DNA from: UBA7887 sp964408735
GTDB taxonomy: Bacteria > Pseudomonadota > Alphaproteobacteria > UBA7887
Direction of reading: 5' to 3'
Length of the DNA: 40,622 nt
Assembly (NCBI GenBank): GCA_964408735.1
Contig: CAYPAX010000029.1
Coordinates: 1 to 40,622 of the forward strand
Under the pieces are notes generated by a model, which was not told the DNA's origin, searched no databases, and saw only the letters and a program-made list of their open reading frames with translations. This document shows, piece by piece, positions 8,057 to 20,237 of the stretch; position 1 is the first letter of the stretch, and each line of letters starts with the position of its first letter. The translations under genes were made by a program, and so were the position numbers.

Positions 8057-10118
8057 GCTGCTGCTGGAGATATTCTCCGAAGAGATACCGGCGCGCATGC
8101 AGGGCCCGGCGGCGGCGCAATTGCGCAAAGCGGTGGCCGAGTTGACCGGGACCGAGGATGTTCGCACTTTCGTGACACCACGGCGACTGGTCGCTGTCGC
8201 CGATGGCCTGCCGACGGTGCAGCCCGATGTGACCGAGGAGCGGCGTGGGCCGCGCGTCGGTGCGCCGGAGAAGGCGACGCAGGGATTTCTGCGCTCGGTC
8301 GGCTTCGAGTCGCTCGACCAGTGCGAACAGCGCGAGGACAAGAAAGGCACCTTCTATTACGCGGTCATGCACCAGAAGGGACGGCCGACGGCGGAGGTGT
8401 TGGCCGAGGAGATTCCGCAGCTCGTCGCCGGCTTCTCCTGGCCCAAGTCCATGCGTTGGGGGGGTGGCGCTCAGCGGTGGGTGCGCCCGCTGCATAGCGT
8501 GCTGTGCCTTTTCGACGGTGCCGTGGTGCCGGGCAGCCTGGCGCTTGGCGGGTCGGCCGGTGATGTCGCCTTTTGCGGCGAGACTCGCGGCCATCGTTGG
8601 CTGGCGCCGGAAACCATAGTGGTGCGATCATTCGACGACTATCGCAGCAAGCTGACATCGGCCAAGGTCATGCTCGATGCCGAGGAACGGCGACAGAGCA
8701 TTCTCGACCAGGCGGAGGCGCTGGCGGCACGGGCCAAGCTGACCTTGGAGCGCGACGACGCGCTGTTGGCCGAGGTCGGCGGGCTCGTCGAGTGGCCGGT
8801 TTGCCTGCTCGGCACCTTCGACGAGGCTTTCCTCGACGTGCCGCCCGAGGTGCTGATCATCTCGATGAAAAGCCATCAGAAGTATTTCCCGTTGCGCGAC
8901 GGCGACGGCAAGCTCGCCAACCGCTTCGTCGTGGTCACCAACATGGAGGCCGACGACGGCGGCGCGGCGATTTGCGCCGGCAACGAGCGTGTCTTGCGGG
9001 CGCGCCTTCACGATGCCCGCTTCTTCTGGGAGCAGGACCGCAAGCGCAGCCTGGAGAGCCGCATCGACGGCCTCGAAGGCATGGTCTTCCACGCCAGGCT
9101 TGGCAGCCTCGGCGCCAAGGTGACGCGGCTCGAAGGTCTGGTGCCGGCCCTGGCCGAGGTCGTGCCGGGCGCCGATGCCGCCTTGGCCGTTCGCGCGGCC
9201 AATCTGTGCAAGACCGATCTGCTCAGCGGCATGGTCGGCGAGTTCGCCTCGCTGCAAGGCATCATGGGCCGCTACTACGCCCACAATGATGGCGAGGACG
9301 CCGCCGTTGCAGACGCCATCGCCGAGCACTATTCGCCGGCCGGGCCGTCGGATCGCTGCCCCAGTGCGCCGATTTCCGTGGCGCTGGCCCTCGCCGACCG
9401 CATCGATACGCTGGCCGGGTTCTTCCTCATCGACGAGCGCCCCACCGGCTCGAAGGATCCCTTCGCCCTGCGCCGCGCCGCACTTGGCGTGATACGTCTG
9501 ATCCTGGACAACGGCCTGCGCTTGCCGTTACGGCCGTTGTTCGAGCGCGCGGTGGAGGCTTACGGGCAGGACGGTGACGCGGTTGAGGTCGCCGAATCCA
9601 TCCTTGCCTTCTTTGCCGACCGCTTGCGCGTGCACATGCGCGAGCAGGGCCTGCGCCACGATGTGGTGAGTGCCGTCCTGGCGGTCGCCGACGACGATGA
9701 CCTGGTGCGCCTTGTGGCCCGCGCCGACGCCTTGCGCGGCTTCCTCGAAAGCGACGACGGCGCCAATCTGCTGACCGCCTTTCGTCGTGCCGCGAACATC
9801 GTCCGCATCGAAGAGAAGCGCGACGGCGCGAGCCATGGCGGGGCAGTCGACGAAGCGGTTCTGGCGCAGGACGAAGAGCGGGCACTCCACGCCAAGCTCG
9901 GCGAGGCTGGAGAGGCCATCGCCGCCGCCTTGTCGAAAGAGGATTTCGCCGCCGCCATGGCGGCGCTGGCGGCATTGCGGGCGCCCGTCGACGATTTCTT
10001 CGATGCCGTCACGGTCAATGCCGAGGAAGCGAAATTGCGCCGGAACCGCCTGCGCCTGTTGTCGGGCATCGGAGCGGCGCTCGCCACCGTTGCGGATTTC
10101 ACCCAGATCGAGGGCTGA
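8049..10118 (+). CDS. glyS: Glycine--tRNA ligase beta subunit
   Basis: The 689-residue tRNA-binding subunit of glycyl-tRNA synthetase. It begins with the standard MAELLLEIFSEEIPARMQ and contains ISMKSHQKYFP, ARFFWEQDRK, ADRIDTLAGFF and DPFALRRAALG. The C-terminal part resembles the anticodon-binding region (EAKLRRNRLRLLS). The ATG at 8049 matches family starts and overlaps glyQ. An upstream in-frame start at 8028 would run through glyQ. ppdK follows after eight bases, so the three genes probably share a transcript. Confidence 0.98.
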   Translation: MAELLLEIFSEEIPARMQGPAAAQLRKAVAELTGTEDVRTFVTPRRLVAVADGLPTVQPDVTEERRGPRVGAPEKATQGFLRSVGFESLDQCEQREDKKGTFYYAVMHQKGRPTAEVLAEEIPQLVAGFSWPKSMRWGGGAQRWVRPLHSVLCLFDGAVVPGSLALGGSAGDVAFCGETRGHRWLAPETIVVRSFDDYRSKLTSAKVMLDAEERRQSILDQAEALAARAKLTLERDDALLAEVGGLVEWPVCLLGTFDEAFLDVPPEVLIISMKSHQKYFPLRDGDGKLANRFVVVTNMEADDGGAAICAGNERVLRARLHDARFFWEQDRKRSLESRIDGLEGMVFHARLGSLGAKVTRLEGLVPALAEVVPGADAALAVRAANLCKTDLLSGMVGEFASLQGIMGRYYAHNDGEDAAVADAIAEHYSPAGPSDRCPSAPISVALALADRIDTLAGFFLIDERPTGSKDPFALRRAALGVIRLILDNGLRLPLRPLFERAVEAYGQDGDAVEVAESILAFFADRLRVHMREQGLRHDVVSAVLAVADDDDLVRLVARADALRGFLESDDGANLLTAFRRAANIVRIEEKRDGASHGGAVDEAVLAQDEERALHAKLGEAGEAIAAALSKEDFAAAMAALAALRAPVDDFFDAVTVNAEEAKLRRNRLRLLSGIGAALATVADFTQIEG

Positions 10119-10126
10119 GGAGCACG

Positions 10127-12790
<2,664 letters not shown>

Positions 12791-12801
12791 AGGGGAATGA
12801 G

Positions 12802-13146
12802 ATGCGCCGAGCCGTAAGCCTGTTTCTGTCACTGTGGATGCTCGCAGGCGTGGCCACCACGGTATCTGCGGCAAGCGTCGAGGAAGAGCTTGGCCCGGAA
12901 CTGATGGCGATCGCCGACGAGATTACGGCGAAGCTGATCTACGGCATTCGATATGAGGGCCTGAAGGGCGAGCGGGTGCCTGCGATAGCGCGCGCCTGGG
13001 GCGACTATTACATCCAACAGGGCCTGATCGATAAGCGCCAGGCCTCGATGATGCAGATCTATGCCTCGCGGGCCGCCACCCTATACCAGCAGGGTGTGCC
13101 CCACGTGACCTATGCCGAGCGCATGGCGGCGGAGAAAACGCGCTAG
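12802..13146 (+). CDS. Small exported protein of unknown function
   Basis: A 114-residue protein with a signal peptide (MRRAVSLFLSLWMLAGVATTVSA). The mature part is mostly helical and mixed-charge, with EELGPELMAIADEITAKLIYGIRYEGLKGE and RQASMMQIYASRAATLYQQG. No cysteines or known motifs remain in the mature chain. It begins eleven bases after ppdK and could be on the same transcript. Its stop overlaps that of tag on the other strand at the sequence CTAG. I do not recognise a family. Confidence 0.7.
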   Translation: MRRAVSLFLSLWMLAGVATTVSAASVEEELGPELMAIADEITAKLIYGIRYEGLKGERVPAIARAWGDYYIQQGLIDKRQASMMQIYASRAATLYQQGVPHVTYAERMAAEKTR

Positions 13147-13724
13147 GCCAGCGCCGCGTGGCGGAAGCAGGTGGTGACGTGATCGTTCACCATGCCGATC
13201 GACTGCATATAGGCGTAGACGATCGTCGGGCCGACGAAGCGGAAACCACGCGTCTTGAGGTCTTTCGAGATCGTCTCCGATAGCGGCGTGCTGGCGGGGA
13301 CCTCACTGAGATCGCGCCAACGGTTTTGCAGAGGTGCACCATCGACGAAATCCCAGAGATAGCCGTCGAGACCGCCCCGTTCCTCGCGCAAGGCGAGGGT
13401 GGCGCGAGCGTTGCCGATGGTGGCGTCGATCTTGAGACGGTTGCGCACGATACCGGCGTCGGCCAGCAGGCGGGCGCGATCGCTCTCGCCGTAGCGCGCG
13501 ATAGCCTCGGCGTCGAAAGTGTCGAAGGCGGCGCGGTAGTTGTCGCGTTTGCGCAGTATGGTCAGCCAGCTCAGGCCCGCTTGCGCGCCCTCCAGGATAA
13601 GCATCTCGAACAGGCGCCGCTCGTCATGCAGCGGCACGCCCCATTCCTGGTCGTGATAGGCGGCATAGTCGGCATCGCCCGTCGCCCAGCCGCAGCGCCT
13701 CGGCTCGCTCAATAGCGCGCCCAA
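13143..13724 (-). CDS. tag: DNA-3-methyladenine glycosylase I
   Basis: A 193-residue base-excision repair enzyme that removes 3-methyladenine from alkylated DNA. The N-terminal CGWATGDADYAAYHDQEWGVP block and GLSWLTILRKRDNYR helix-hairpin region are diagnostic. The Tag zinc site is intact: C11, H24, H182 and C186, with the final H-x3-C spacing seen in the Escherichia coli enzyme. It overlaps ygfZ by 16 bases. At its 3-prime end it shares a CTAG with the small exported protein gene, so both stops are TAG on opposite strands. Confidence 0.95.
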   Translation of the reverse strand: MGALLSEPRRCGWATGDADYAAYHDQEWGVPLHDERRLFEMLILEGAQAGLSWLTILRKRDNYRAAFDTFDAEAIARYGESDRARLLADAGIVRNRLKIDATIGNARATLALREERGGLDGYLWDFVDGAPLQNRWRDLSEVPASTPLSETISKDLKTRGFRFVGPTIVYAYMQSIGMVNDHVTTCFRHAALA

Positions 13725-14587
13725 TCCGGCTTGACCGGGGTCAGGCGCGCCTCATCGGCAACCAGGGGCTCGCCGGAATCGGAAGCTTTCTCGACATATT
13801 CCAGGCGCAGCATCGCCATGCCCTTGCCGTCGTGGCTGGAGCGCATGCTGCCGACATCGACCGCGCCGAGGCGAATCGGGGTTTCCGGTGCGGGAGCCGG
13901 CCCGTCGATGTCGACGGGCATCAGGCGGCGGCGGATGGTGCCGCGGTGCTTCTGCCGCGCGGTGTTCTCCTGGCCGACGTAGCAGCCCTTGTCGAAATCG
14001 ACGCCGTTGAGCTCCTCGAAATTGCTTTCCAGCAGGAAGGCCTTGTCCACGATCATGTCGCGGCTGCCGTCCGGCACGCCGAGGGACAGGCGCAATGCAT
14101 CGAAGGCCTCGGCGCCCGAGCGGCGATAGCCTGCGGCCACAAGCACCTTGTCCATATCTGCAGGAGGCAGCACTGCCCGCCAGCCAAGCTCGGCCAGGCG
14201 CGGATCGGCGTAGAGAGCGCCCTCGCTTTGATCCAGCCTGGGCGCCGAGCGCGCGCCGGGCAAAGCCACCACCTGAAAGCGCTCGGACGCGTCGCTGATC
14301 GTCACCTTGGCGCGCAAGCGATAGATGTTGAGGCGGCGCATTAGGTCGAGCAGGCGCTCGCGCTCACAGTCGAGCGCCAAGCCGTCGCCGAGTGGGAAGA
14401 CGAAAAAATCGTGCAGGTACTTGCCTTGCGGGTTCAGCAGCGCGGCATAGACTGCGGTCTTGCCCTTTGCCTTGGTGACGTCGTTCGACACCAGGTCCTG
14501 GAGGAAGTCGCAGGCCTCTGCGCCCTGCAGCAGCACGACGCCGCGATCTTCGAGGACGATATAGGCCTCGTCGCCGGTCATATTCAT
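13709..14587 (-). CDS. ygfZ: Folate-binding YgfZ/GcvT-like protein
   Basis: A 292-residue protein that uses tetrahydrofolate to support iron-sulfur enzymes. The family signature K-G-C-Y-x-G-Q-E is present (DKGCYVGQENTAR), as are the N-terminal LEDRGVVLLQGAEACDFLQDLVSND block and the LNPQGKYLHDFFVF segment. There is no signal peptide. It is related to the aminomethyltransferase GcvT but lacks the other glycine-cleavage partners nearby. The downstream tag gene overlaps its end, so they are probably one operon. The divergent glycan operon starts 98 bases away. Confidence 0.93.
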   Translation of the reverse strand: MNMTGDEAYIVLEDRGVVLLQGAEACDFLQDLVSNDVTKAKGKTAVYAALLNPQGKYLHDFFVFPLGDGLALDCERERLLDLMRRLNIYRLRAKVTISDASERFQVVALPGARSAPRLDQSEGALYADPRLAELGWRAVLPPADMDKVLVAAGYRRSGAEAFDALRLSLGVPDGSRDMIVDKAFLLESNFEELNGVDFDKGCYVGQENTARQKHRGTIRRRLMPVDIDGPAPAPETPIRLGAVDVGSMRSSHDGKGMAMLRLEYVEKASDSGEPLVADEARLTPVKPDWARY

Positions 14588-14685
14588 TCAGCCATCTCCA
14601 GTGAAAATACTTAAGGGTCGCGGGCGGGCGGCGCAAGTCCGCGGGCGGCTTGGCAAGCGGTGGTGCGCGGTCGTATAACCTCGCC

Positions 14686-15717
14686 ATGCTTGTCTCCTTC
14701 ATCGACGAGTCGATCCCCTATGACGGCCACACCCCACAAAGCCAGCCTCTGGGCGGCGGCGAAAAGATCGTGGTGGGTCTGGCGTCGGCTCTGGCGCGCG
14801 CGGGCCATACCGTGCGTGTCTTCAATGGCTGTAAGTTTCCCATCGTCGTGGACGGCGTCAGCTGGCAGCCGCTCGACGATTGCCGGGCGGCGCAGACCGA
14901 TTGGCTTATCGTGCACAAGGATCCGCGCATGCTGGGCCGCATTGCCGATGCCAAGATGCGGGCGCTGCTGCTGTCCGGCTCTGCCGAGGTGCTTGGCGAC
15001 GTGCGCCTGGAGGCGCTGATCAAGGAGTTCGAGGCCGCCTTGCTCTTTTTCGGCATGGCCCACAGCTTCTCCTTGCCCGCCTCGCTGCAATCGATGGCCT
15101 CGGCGACCCTGCGCTTTGGGGTCTCGGCGCTATACCGCAAGGCCGGGCCGATGGTGCCGGTCAACCCGCCGCGGGCCTTGGTCACGACCCATCCCGGCCG
15201 CGGTCTCGACTGGCTGCTCGATATCTGGTGCGACAAGATATTCCCCGAGGTTCCCTGGGCCGAGCTGCACATTTATTCCGCCGTGCTCGAGCGCGGCGCA
15301 CTCGGCGCCACGATCCCGGAACGCCTGGTGCCGGTGCTCGAAAAGGCCCGGGCAGCCGAGGCCCAAGGCGTGCGGCTCAAGCGGCCGCTCGGCGATGATG
15401 AAATGACCGAAGTCTATCGCCAGGCGCGCGCGCATCTCTATCCGGGCAGCGAGCGTGACATGCTGTGCAGCACGCTTGCCGAATCGCAATCGGTCGGCCT
15501 GCCCTGTGTGGCCCGTCCCCTGGGCGCCACCAAGGAGCGCATGCGCGACGGCGAGAGCGGCTATCTGGCTGCCGACGACGAGGCCTTTGCCGCCGCGACA
15601 AAGGCGCTTTTGTTGGATACCGACGTCTTTAACGGCTACAGCGAGCAGGCAAGGTCGCGCCAGGAGGATGAGGGCTGGGAGCATGCTGCCAGCCAGTTGA
15701 CGCGGATCATGATGTGA
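14686..15717 (+). CDS. Glycosyltransferase, GT4-like
   Basis: A 343-residue GT-B fold glycosyltransferase, first gene of the glycan operon. The N-terminal half has the LGGGEKIVVGLASALARAGHTVRVFN donor-binding entry. The C-terminal half has the nucleotide-sugar region YPGSERDMLCSTLAESQSVGLPCVARPLGATKERMRDGESGYL, where E and G residues mark GT1/GT4 proteins. I used the ATG at 14686, which starts a normal family N-terminus (MLVSFIDES). An in-frame ATG at 14650 adds twelve unlikely residues. Its stop TGA overlaps the GTG start of the next gene by four bases. The sugar transferred cannot be told from the sequence. Confidence 0.85.
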   Translation: MLVSFIDESIPYDGHTPQSQPLGGGEKIVVGLASALARAGHTVRVFNGCKFPIVVDGVSWQPLDDCRAAQTDWLIVHKDPRMLGRIADAKMRALLLSGSAEVLGDVRLEALIKEFEAALLFFGMAHSFSLPASLQSMASATLRFGVSALYRKAGPMVPVNPPRALVTTHPGRGLDWLLDIWCDKIFPEVPWAELHIYSAVLERGALGATIPERLVPVLEKARAAEAQGVRLKRPLGDDEMTEVYRQARAHLYPGSERDMLCSTLAESQSVGLPCVARPLGATKERMRDGESGYLAADDEAFAAATKALLLDTDVFNGYSEQARSRQEDEGWEHAASQLTRIMM

Positions 15718-16664
15718 ACATCCTTTTCATCACCTCGACCCGCATTGGCGATGCCGTGCTGTCATGTGGCTTGCTTGCCGCCTTGATCGACAAATATGCG
15801 GATGCGCGCATAACGGTGGCTTGTGGGCCCGCGGCGGCGGGGGTGTTCGAGGCGGTGCCGCAAGTCGAGCGGGTTCTCGCCCTCGGCAAGCGTCGCTGGG
15901 CGGGACATTGGCGCTCGCTGTGGCGCGCCTGCGCCGGCAGGCGCTGGGACCTGCTGGTGGATCTGCGCAATTCGGTCATGCCGTTCCTGTTGTGGGCGGG
16001 GCGCAAGCGGGTCTTGCGCAGCCGGCCCGACGGCCGCCATCAGGTCGAGCGCCTGGCAGAGGTGTTGGGCTTGGAACCGCCGCCGGCACCGCGCATGTGG
16101 ATCGGCGAGAGCCATTATGAGGCGGCGCAGCGGCATCTGGGCGATGCCAGGCCCTTGCTGGCGCTGGGACCGACGGCGAACTGGCGCGGCAAGGAGTGGC
16201 CGGCGGAGAGCTTCAAGACCTTGGCGCAGCGCCTGACCGGGCCGTCCGGCCCGCTCGCCGGAGCGCGAATTGTCTTGCTTGGCGGCCCGGGCGAGGAAGC
16301 CATTGCCACCAAGGTAGCGGCGGAAGGCGCCATCGATCTGGTTGGCCAGCTGGAAATCTTGACCGCCGCTGCCGTGATCGCGCGCTGCGATCTCTATGTC
16401 GGCAATGATTCCGGCCTGATGCACATCGCCGCCGCGACCGGTGTTCCGACCCTCGGCCTGTTCGGCCCCAGCCGCGACGAGCACTATGCGCCCTGGGGGC
16501 CGCGCAGCGCGGTCATTCGAACCCCCGAGACCTTCGAGGCGCTGATCGCCGCGCCGGATTACGATCACCGCACCACCGAAAGCCTGATGGGTTCGCTGAG
16601 CGTCGATGCCGTGGAGGCGTCGGCGCTGTCGCTTTGGCAGCGCTGTCGGGTCGCGGAGCCGTGA
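15714..16664 (+). CDS. Glycosyltransferase family 9 (heptosyltransferase-like)
   Basis: A 316-residue GT9 protein beginning at GTG inside the sequence GTGA, which overlaps the stop of the gene before. ILFITSTRIGDAVLSCGLLAAL is the classic N-terminus of the ADP-heptose:LPS heptosyltransferases. The C-terminal half has LALGPTANWRGKEWPAESF, GNDSGLMHIAAATGVPTLGLFGPS and DEHYAPWGP, which form the donor site. It probably adds a heptose or related sugar to an LPS core or another glycan at the inner membrane. The donor identity is inferred from the family only. Confidence 0.9.
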   Translation: MNILFITSTRIGDAVLSCGLLAALIDKYADARITVACGPAAAGVFEAVPQVERVLALGKRRWAGHWRSLWRACAGRRWDLLVDLRNSVMPFLLWAGRKRVLRSRPDGRHQVERLAEVLGLEPPPAPRMWIGESHYEAAQRHLGDARPLLALGPTANWRGKEWPAESFKTLAQRLTGPSGPLAGARIVLLGGPGEEAIATKVAAEGAIDLVGQLEILTAAAVIARCDLYVGNDSGLMHIAAATGVPTLGLFGPSRDEHYAPWGPRSAVIRTPETFEALIAAPDYDHRTTESLMGSLSVDAVEASALSLWQRCRVAEP

Positions 16665-17440
16665 GCGGAGAGGCGCCGCGCCTTTCGGCCGTGGTGGTGG
16701 CCCATGACGAGGCGCACCAGCTTGCCGCCTGTCTGGAATGCCTGCGGCCGGCCGATGACATCGTTGTCGTGCTCGACCGCTGCAGCGATGACTCCAAAGC
16801 CATTGCGGAGCGCTTCGCGGAAACCGTGATCGAGGGCGCCTGGCCGATCGAGGGCGACAGGCGCAATATCGGCCTCGAAGCCGCCAAGGGCGACTGGCTT
16901 CTCGAAGTGGATGCGGACGAGCGCGTGCCCGAGGCCCTGTTCAGCGAAATCCGTGAGGTCATCGAGACGGCAGCGCCCGGCTACTTCCTCATCCCCTTCG
17001 ACAACTACATCGGTGACCGCCTGGTGCGCCACGGCTGGGGCGGCTCGTGGGGCGTCGGCGCGGCACCGCGCCTGTCGAGCCGCGGGGCCAAGCGCTGGGG
17101 CGCCCAAAGGGTCCACCCCAGCCTCGAGCTGCAAGGCCCGAAACGCTGGCTGACAACGCCCATCGATCACTATGTCGACCGCGACCTGAACGACATGATC
17201 GAGCGCCTCAAGCGCTATACGGACGCCAGCGCGGCCGATCTCAGGGCAAGTGGCCGGCCACTGCCGCCAACATGGTGGATTCTGCGCCGCAGCGTCGGGC
17301 GACTGTTCAAATGCTACGTCATGCGCAAGGGCTATCGGGAGGGCGGGTATGGCTTGCTGATAGCGGTCATGGCGGCGCTCTATCCCCTGCTGTCGCACAT
17401 CAAGGCATCCCTGGAGAGCGACGAGGACGCGCCGTCGTGA
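16661..17440 (+). CDS. Glycosyltransferase family 2 (WaaE-like)
   Basis: A 259-residue GT-A fold glycosyltransferase, starting at a GTG that overlaps the previous stop by four bases. It has LSAVVVAHDEAHQLAACLECL, VLDRCSDDS, and the DxD-type EVDADERV metal/nucleotide site. The C-terminal part has RVHPSLEL and basic RRSVGRLFKCYVMRKGYREG. This resembles the LPS core beta-1,4-glucosyltransferases of the WaaE/KdtX group. It lies in a coupled operon between GT9 and GT4 genes. Acceptor and linkage are inferred, not shown. Confidence 0.87.
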   Translation: MSGEAPRLSAVVVAHDEAHQLAACLECLRPADDIVVVLDRCSDDSKAIAERFAETVIEGAWPIEGDRRNIGLEAAKGDWLLEVDADERVPEALFSEIREVIETAAPGYFLIPFDNYIGDRLVRHGWGGSWGVGAAPRLSSRGAKRWGAQRVHPSLELQGPKRWLTTPIDHYVDRDLNDMIERLKRYTDASAADLRASGRPLPPTWWILRRSVGRLFKCYVMRKGYREGGYGLLIAVMAALYPLLSHIKASLESDEDAPS

Positions 17441-18471
17441 GGCTGATGCAGACCATGGCCGGGGCGCGCCACGGGGGCGCCGAAGCCTTTTTCGAGCGCC
17501 TGGCCTGTGCCTTGGCGCGGCGCGGTATCGACCAGACCGCGGTGATCCGGCCCGAGCCCGCGCGCGAGGCCACCTTGGCGGGCGATGGCGTGGCCTTCGA
17601 GACATTGCCGTTCGGCGGCTATTTCGACTTTGCCACGGCACCGGGCCTGCGGCGGCTGATCGAAGCACAGCGGCCCGATGTGGTCTTGAGCTGGATGAAC
17701 CGCGCCACCCGTGCCACACGCCGGGCGCGGCAGCGGTGCAAGGCGCCCGTCGTCCATGTGGCCAGGCTCGGCGGCTATTACGATATCGCCTATTACAAAG
17801 GCTGCGACCATTTGGTCGGCAACACGCCTGACATCGTCGACTATCTGGTGCGCGAGGGCTGGCCGGCAGAGCGCGCGCATTACCTGCCCAATTTCGTCGA
17901 TGCGGGCAGTCTGCCCGCCATCCCGCGCGAGACCTTGGATACGCCGCGCAATGCCCCTCTTATCGTCGCCATGGGCCGGCTGCACGAAAACAAGGGCTTC
18001 GACGTGCTGCTCAAGGCCTTGGCGGACTTGCCGGAGCATTATCTCTGGCTGGCAGGCGAGGGGCCCTTGCGCAAGGCGCTGGAGAGCCAGGCCGCAGAGG
18101 CGGGCATTGCGGCCCGCGTGCGCTTTCTCGGTTGGCGTGACGATGTGGCCGCCTTGCTGGCGGCGGCGGATGTCTTCGTCTGCTCTTCGCGCATCGAGCC
18201 GCTCGGCAATGTCGTCATCGAGGCCTGGGCGCATGAGGTGCCGGTGGTCTCATGCGCCGCCGAAGGGCCGTTGCAACTGATCGACCCCGACAACAATGGC
18301 CTGTTGGTGCCGAAGGAAGATGCGCCGACCCTGGCAACCGCCATCCGCAGTGCCGGCGAGCCAGGCTTGGCGGCTCATCTCAAAGCTGCCGGAAGAGCCA
18401 GCTACGACGACTCCTTTACCGAGGAGGCAGTCGTCTCTCGCTATCTCGAATTCCTGGAGCGTATTGCCTGA
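17437..18471 (+). CDS. Glycosyltransferase family 4
   Basis: A 344-residue GT-B glycosyltransferase. The GTG at 17437 overlaps the preceding stop (GTGA) and starts MRLMQTMAGARHGGAEAFFERLACAL, a standard N-terminal GT4 block. The Rossmann C-terminal half has PLIVAMGRLHENKGFDVLLKAL, WLAGEGPLR, RVRFLGWRDDVAALLAAADVFVCSSRIEPLGNVVIEAWAHEVPVV, where E-P-L-G-N-V-V-I-E-A is the E-x7-E donor motif. An open reading frame extending further upstream runs through the previous gene and is not real. The sugar is unknown. Confidence 0.9.
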   Translation: MRLMQTMAGARHGGAEAFFERLACALARRGIDQTAVIRPEPAREATLAGDGVAFETLPFGGYFDFATAPGLRRLIEAQRPDVVLSWMNRATRATRRARQRCKAPVVHVARLGGYYDIAYYKGCDHLVGNTPDIVDYLVREGWPAERAHYLPNFVDAGSLPAIPRETLDTPRNAPLIVAMGRLHENKGFDVLLKALADLPEHYLWLAGEGPLRKALESQAAEAGIAARVRFLGWRDDVAALLAAADVFVCSSRIEPLGNVVIEAWAHEVPVVSCAAEGPLQLIDPDNNGLLVPKEDAPTLATAIRSAGEPGLAAHLKAAGRASYDDSFTEEAVVSRYLEFLERIA

Positions 18472-20237
18472 TGTGCGGCATTGCCGGAATTTGCACCGCC
18501 GAAGGCGCACCAGATAGCGCCATGCTCGATGCCATGGCTGAAGCACTTGCCCATCGTGGGCCCGACGGCAGCGGGCGCCACGTCTCGGGCTCGATCGGCA
18601 TGGTTCACACGCGCCTGGCCATTGTCGATCTCGAGACGGGCGACCAGCCGATCGGCGAGTGGCAGCGGGACAGCGGCGCCGTGCTGGTCGCCAATGGCGA
18701 GATCTATAACGATCCCGATCTGCGCGACGCTTACGACGATATCGCCTTTGCCACGCGATCCGATTGCGAGCCGCCGCTGTACTTGTGGCGCCACCACGGC
18801 AGCAACTTCACCGACCATTTGCGTGGCATGTATGCCATCGCCATTCATGACCGCGAAACGGATCGGCTGATCCTCGCCCGCGATCCTTTCGGCATCAAGC
18901 CGCTCTATATTTGTGAGGGGACGTTCGGCGTTGCCTTTGCCTCCGAGCCGCAGGCGCTGCTTGCTGCCGGCCTGGTACAGCCCGCTGTCGATGAGGGCGC
19001 CAGGGACGCCTTCCTGCAATTGCAGTTCTCGACCGGGCGCCGGACCCTGTTCCGGGGCATCGATCGTGTGCTACCTGGAGAGACGCTGGAGATTTCGGGT
19101 GGCCAGGTTGTCTCGCGCCGGCGCCCTCCGGCGCTGCCCGAGGGCCGGCACAAGTTCGCCAACGAAGATGAGGCGCTGCGAGCCTTCGACGCGGCGCTGG
19201 AAGACACGGTCCGCTGCCACCGGCGCGCTGACGTGCCCTATGGCATGTTCCTCTCGGGCGGGCTGGATTCGAGTGCCGTTCTCGCCATGATGGCGCGTTT
19301 GGATTCAGGCCCGGTGCTGGCCTACACCGCCGGCTTTCCCGGCACAGGCGTTGCGGACGAGCGGGCACGTGCCGCGAAAATCGCCGCTGCCGTTGGCGCG
19401 GAACATCGGGAAATCGCGGTCACGGCAGCGGATTTCTGGGGCCTGCTGCCGCGCATCGCCGCTGCTGTCGACGATGCCTGCGCCGACTACGCCATCGTGC
19501 CGAGCTATGTGCTGGCTCAGGTGGCGGCAGAGGACGTGAAGGTGGTCCTGACGGGCGAGGGCGGCGACGAGATGCTGGCGGGCTACGGCCGTTACCGGGC
19601 GGCCCTGCGACTGCGCCTGCTTGGCGGCAAGCCCATGCGCGGGCGCGGCATATTCGATGGCCTCGGTGTCTTGCGGCAGGCGCCTCACGGGTGGAGAGAT
19701 GACATTGCCGCTGCCGAAGCCATCGCCCGTCCGGGCAACAGCAGGCTACAGGCCTTGCAAGCGGGCGATATCGCCGAGTGGCTGCCGAACGATCTGCTGA
19801 TCAAGCTGGATCGCTGCCTGATGGCGCATGGGCTCGAGGGACGAACGCCCTTCGTCGACGTTCGCTTTGCCGACCTCACCTTTGCCTTGCCCGATCAGCT
19901 GAAATTGCGCGGGCGCCAGGGCAAATGGCTCCTGCGCCGTTGGCTGGCCGAAGCGCTGCCGGTGGCGGAGCCTTTTGCCGACAAGCGTGGCTTCACCGTG
20001 CCTGTGGGGGATTGGATGGCCGAGCAGGCGGAACGCTTGGGCCCGCTCGTCGCGGCCCAGCCCGGGATTGCCGAGATCTGTTTGCCGGGCCGTGTGGAAA
20101 CACTCTTTTCGCGCTTCGACAAGCGCCGCGCTTTCGCCGCCTGGACATTGCTGTTCTACGCGCTGTGGCACCGTGCCCATATTCTGGGACAGCCGGCCGA
20201 CGGCGATGTTTTCGACTGCCTGATGGAGACGGCCTAG
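18471..20237 (+). CDS. asnB: Glutamine-hydrolysing asparagine synthase-like amidotransferase
   Basis: A 588-residue two-domain protein. The N-terminal Ntn glutaminase begins MCGIAGIC, so Cys2 becomes the nucleophile after Met removal. HRGPDG (28-33) and ANGEIYN (74-80) complete that site. The synthase domain has the PP-loop SGGLDSS (262-268) and the GEGGDEMLAGYGRY box. AsnB normally makes asparagine from aspartate. Inside glycan operons, relatives are thought to amidate sugar acids instead, and that may be so here. The start ATG shares one base with the preceding stop. The stop TAG (20235-20237) is also the outermost part of an inverted-repeat element. Confidence 0.93.
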   Translation: MCGIAGICTAEGAPDSAMLDAMAEALAHRGPDGSGRHVSGSIGMVHTRLAIVDLETGDQPIGEWQRDSGAVLVANGEIYNDPDLRDAYDDIAFATRSDCEPPLYLWRHHGSNFTDHLRGMYAIAIHDRETDRLILARDPFGIKPLYICEGTFGVAFASEPQALLAAGLVQPAVDEGARDAFLQLQFSTGRRTLFRGIDRVLPGETLEISGGQVVSRRRPPALPEGRHKFANEDEALRAFDAALEDTVRCHRRADVPYGMFLSGGLDSSAVLAMMARLDSGPVLAYTAGFPGTGVADERARAAKIAAAVGAEHREIAVTAADFWGLLPRIAAAVDDACADYAIVPSYVLAQVAAEDVKVVLTGEGGDEMLAGYGRYRAALRLRLLGGKPMRGRGIFDGLGVLRQAPHGWRDDIAAAEAIARPGNSRLQALQAGDIAEWLPNDLLIKLDRCLMAHGLEGRTPFVDVRFADLTFALPDQLKLRGRQGKWLLRRWLAEALPVAEPFADKRGFTVPVGDWMAEQAERLGPLVAAQPGIAEICLPGRVETLFSRFDKRRAFAAWTLLFYALWHRAHILGQPADGDVFDCLMETA

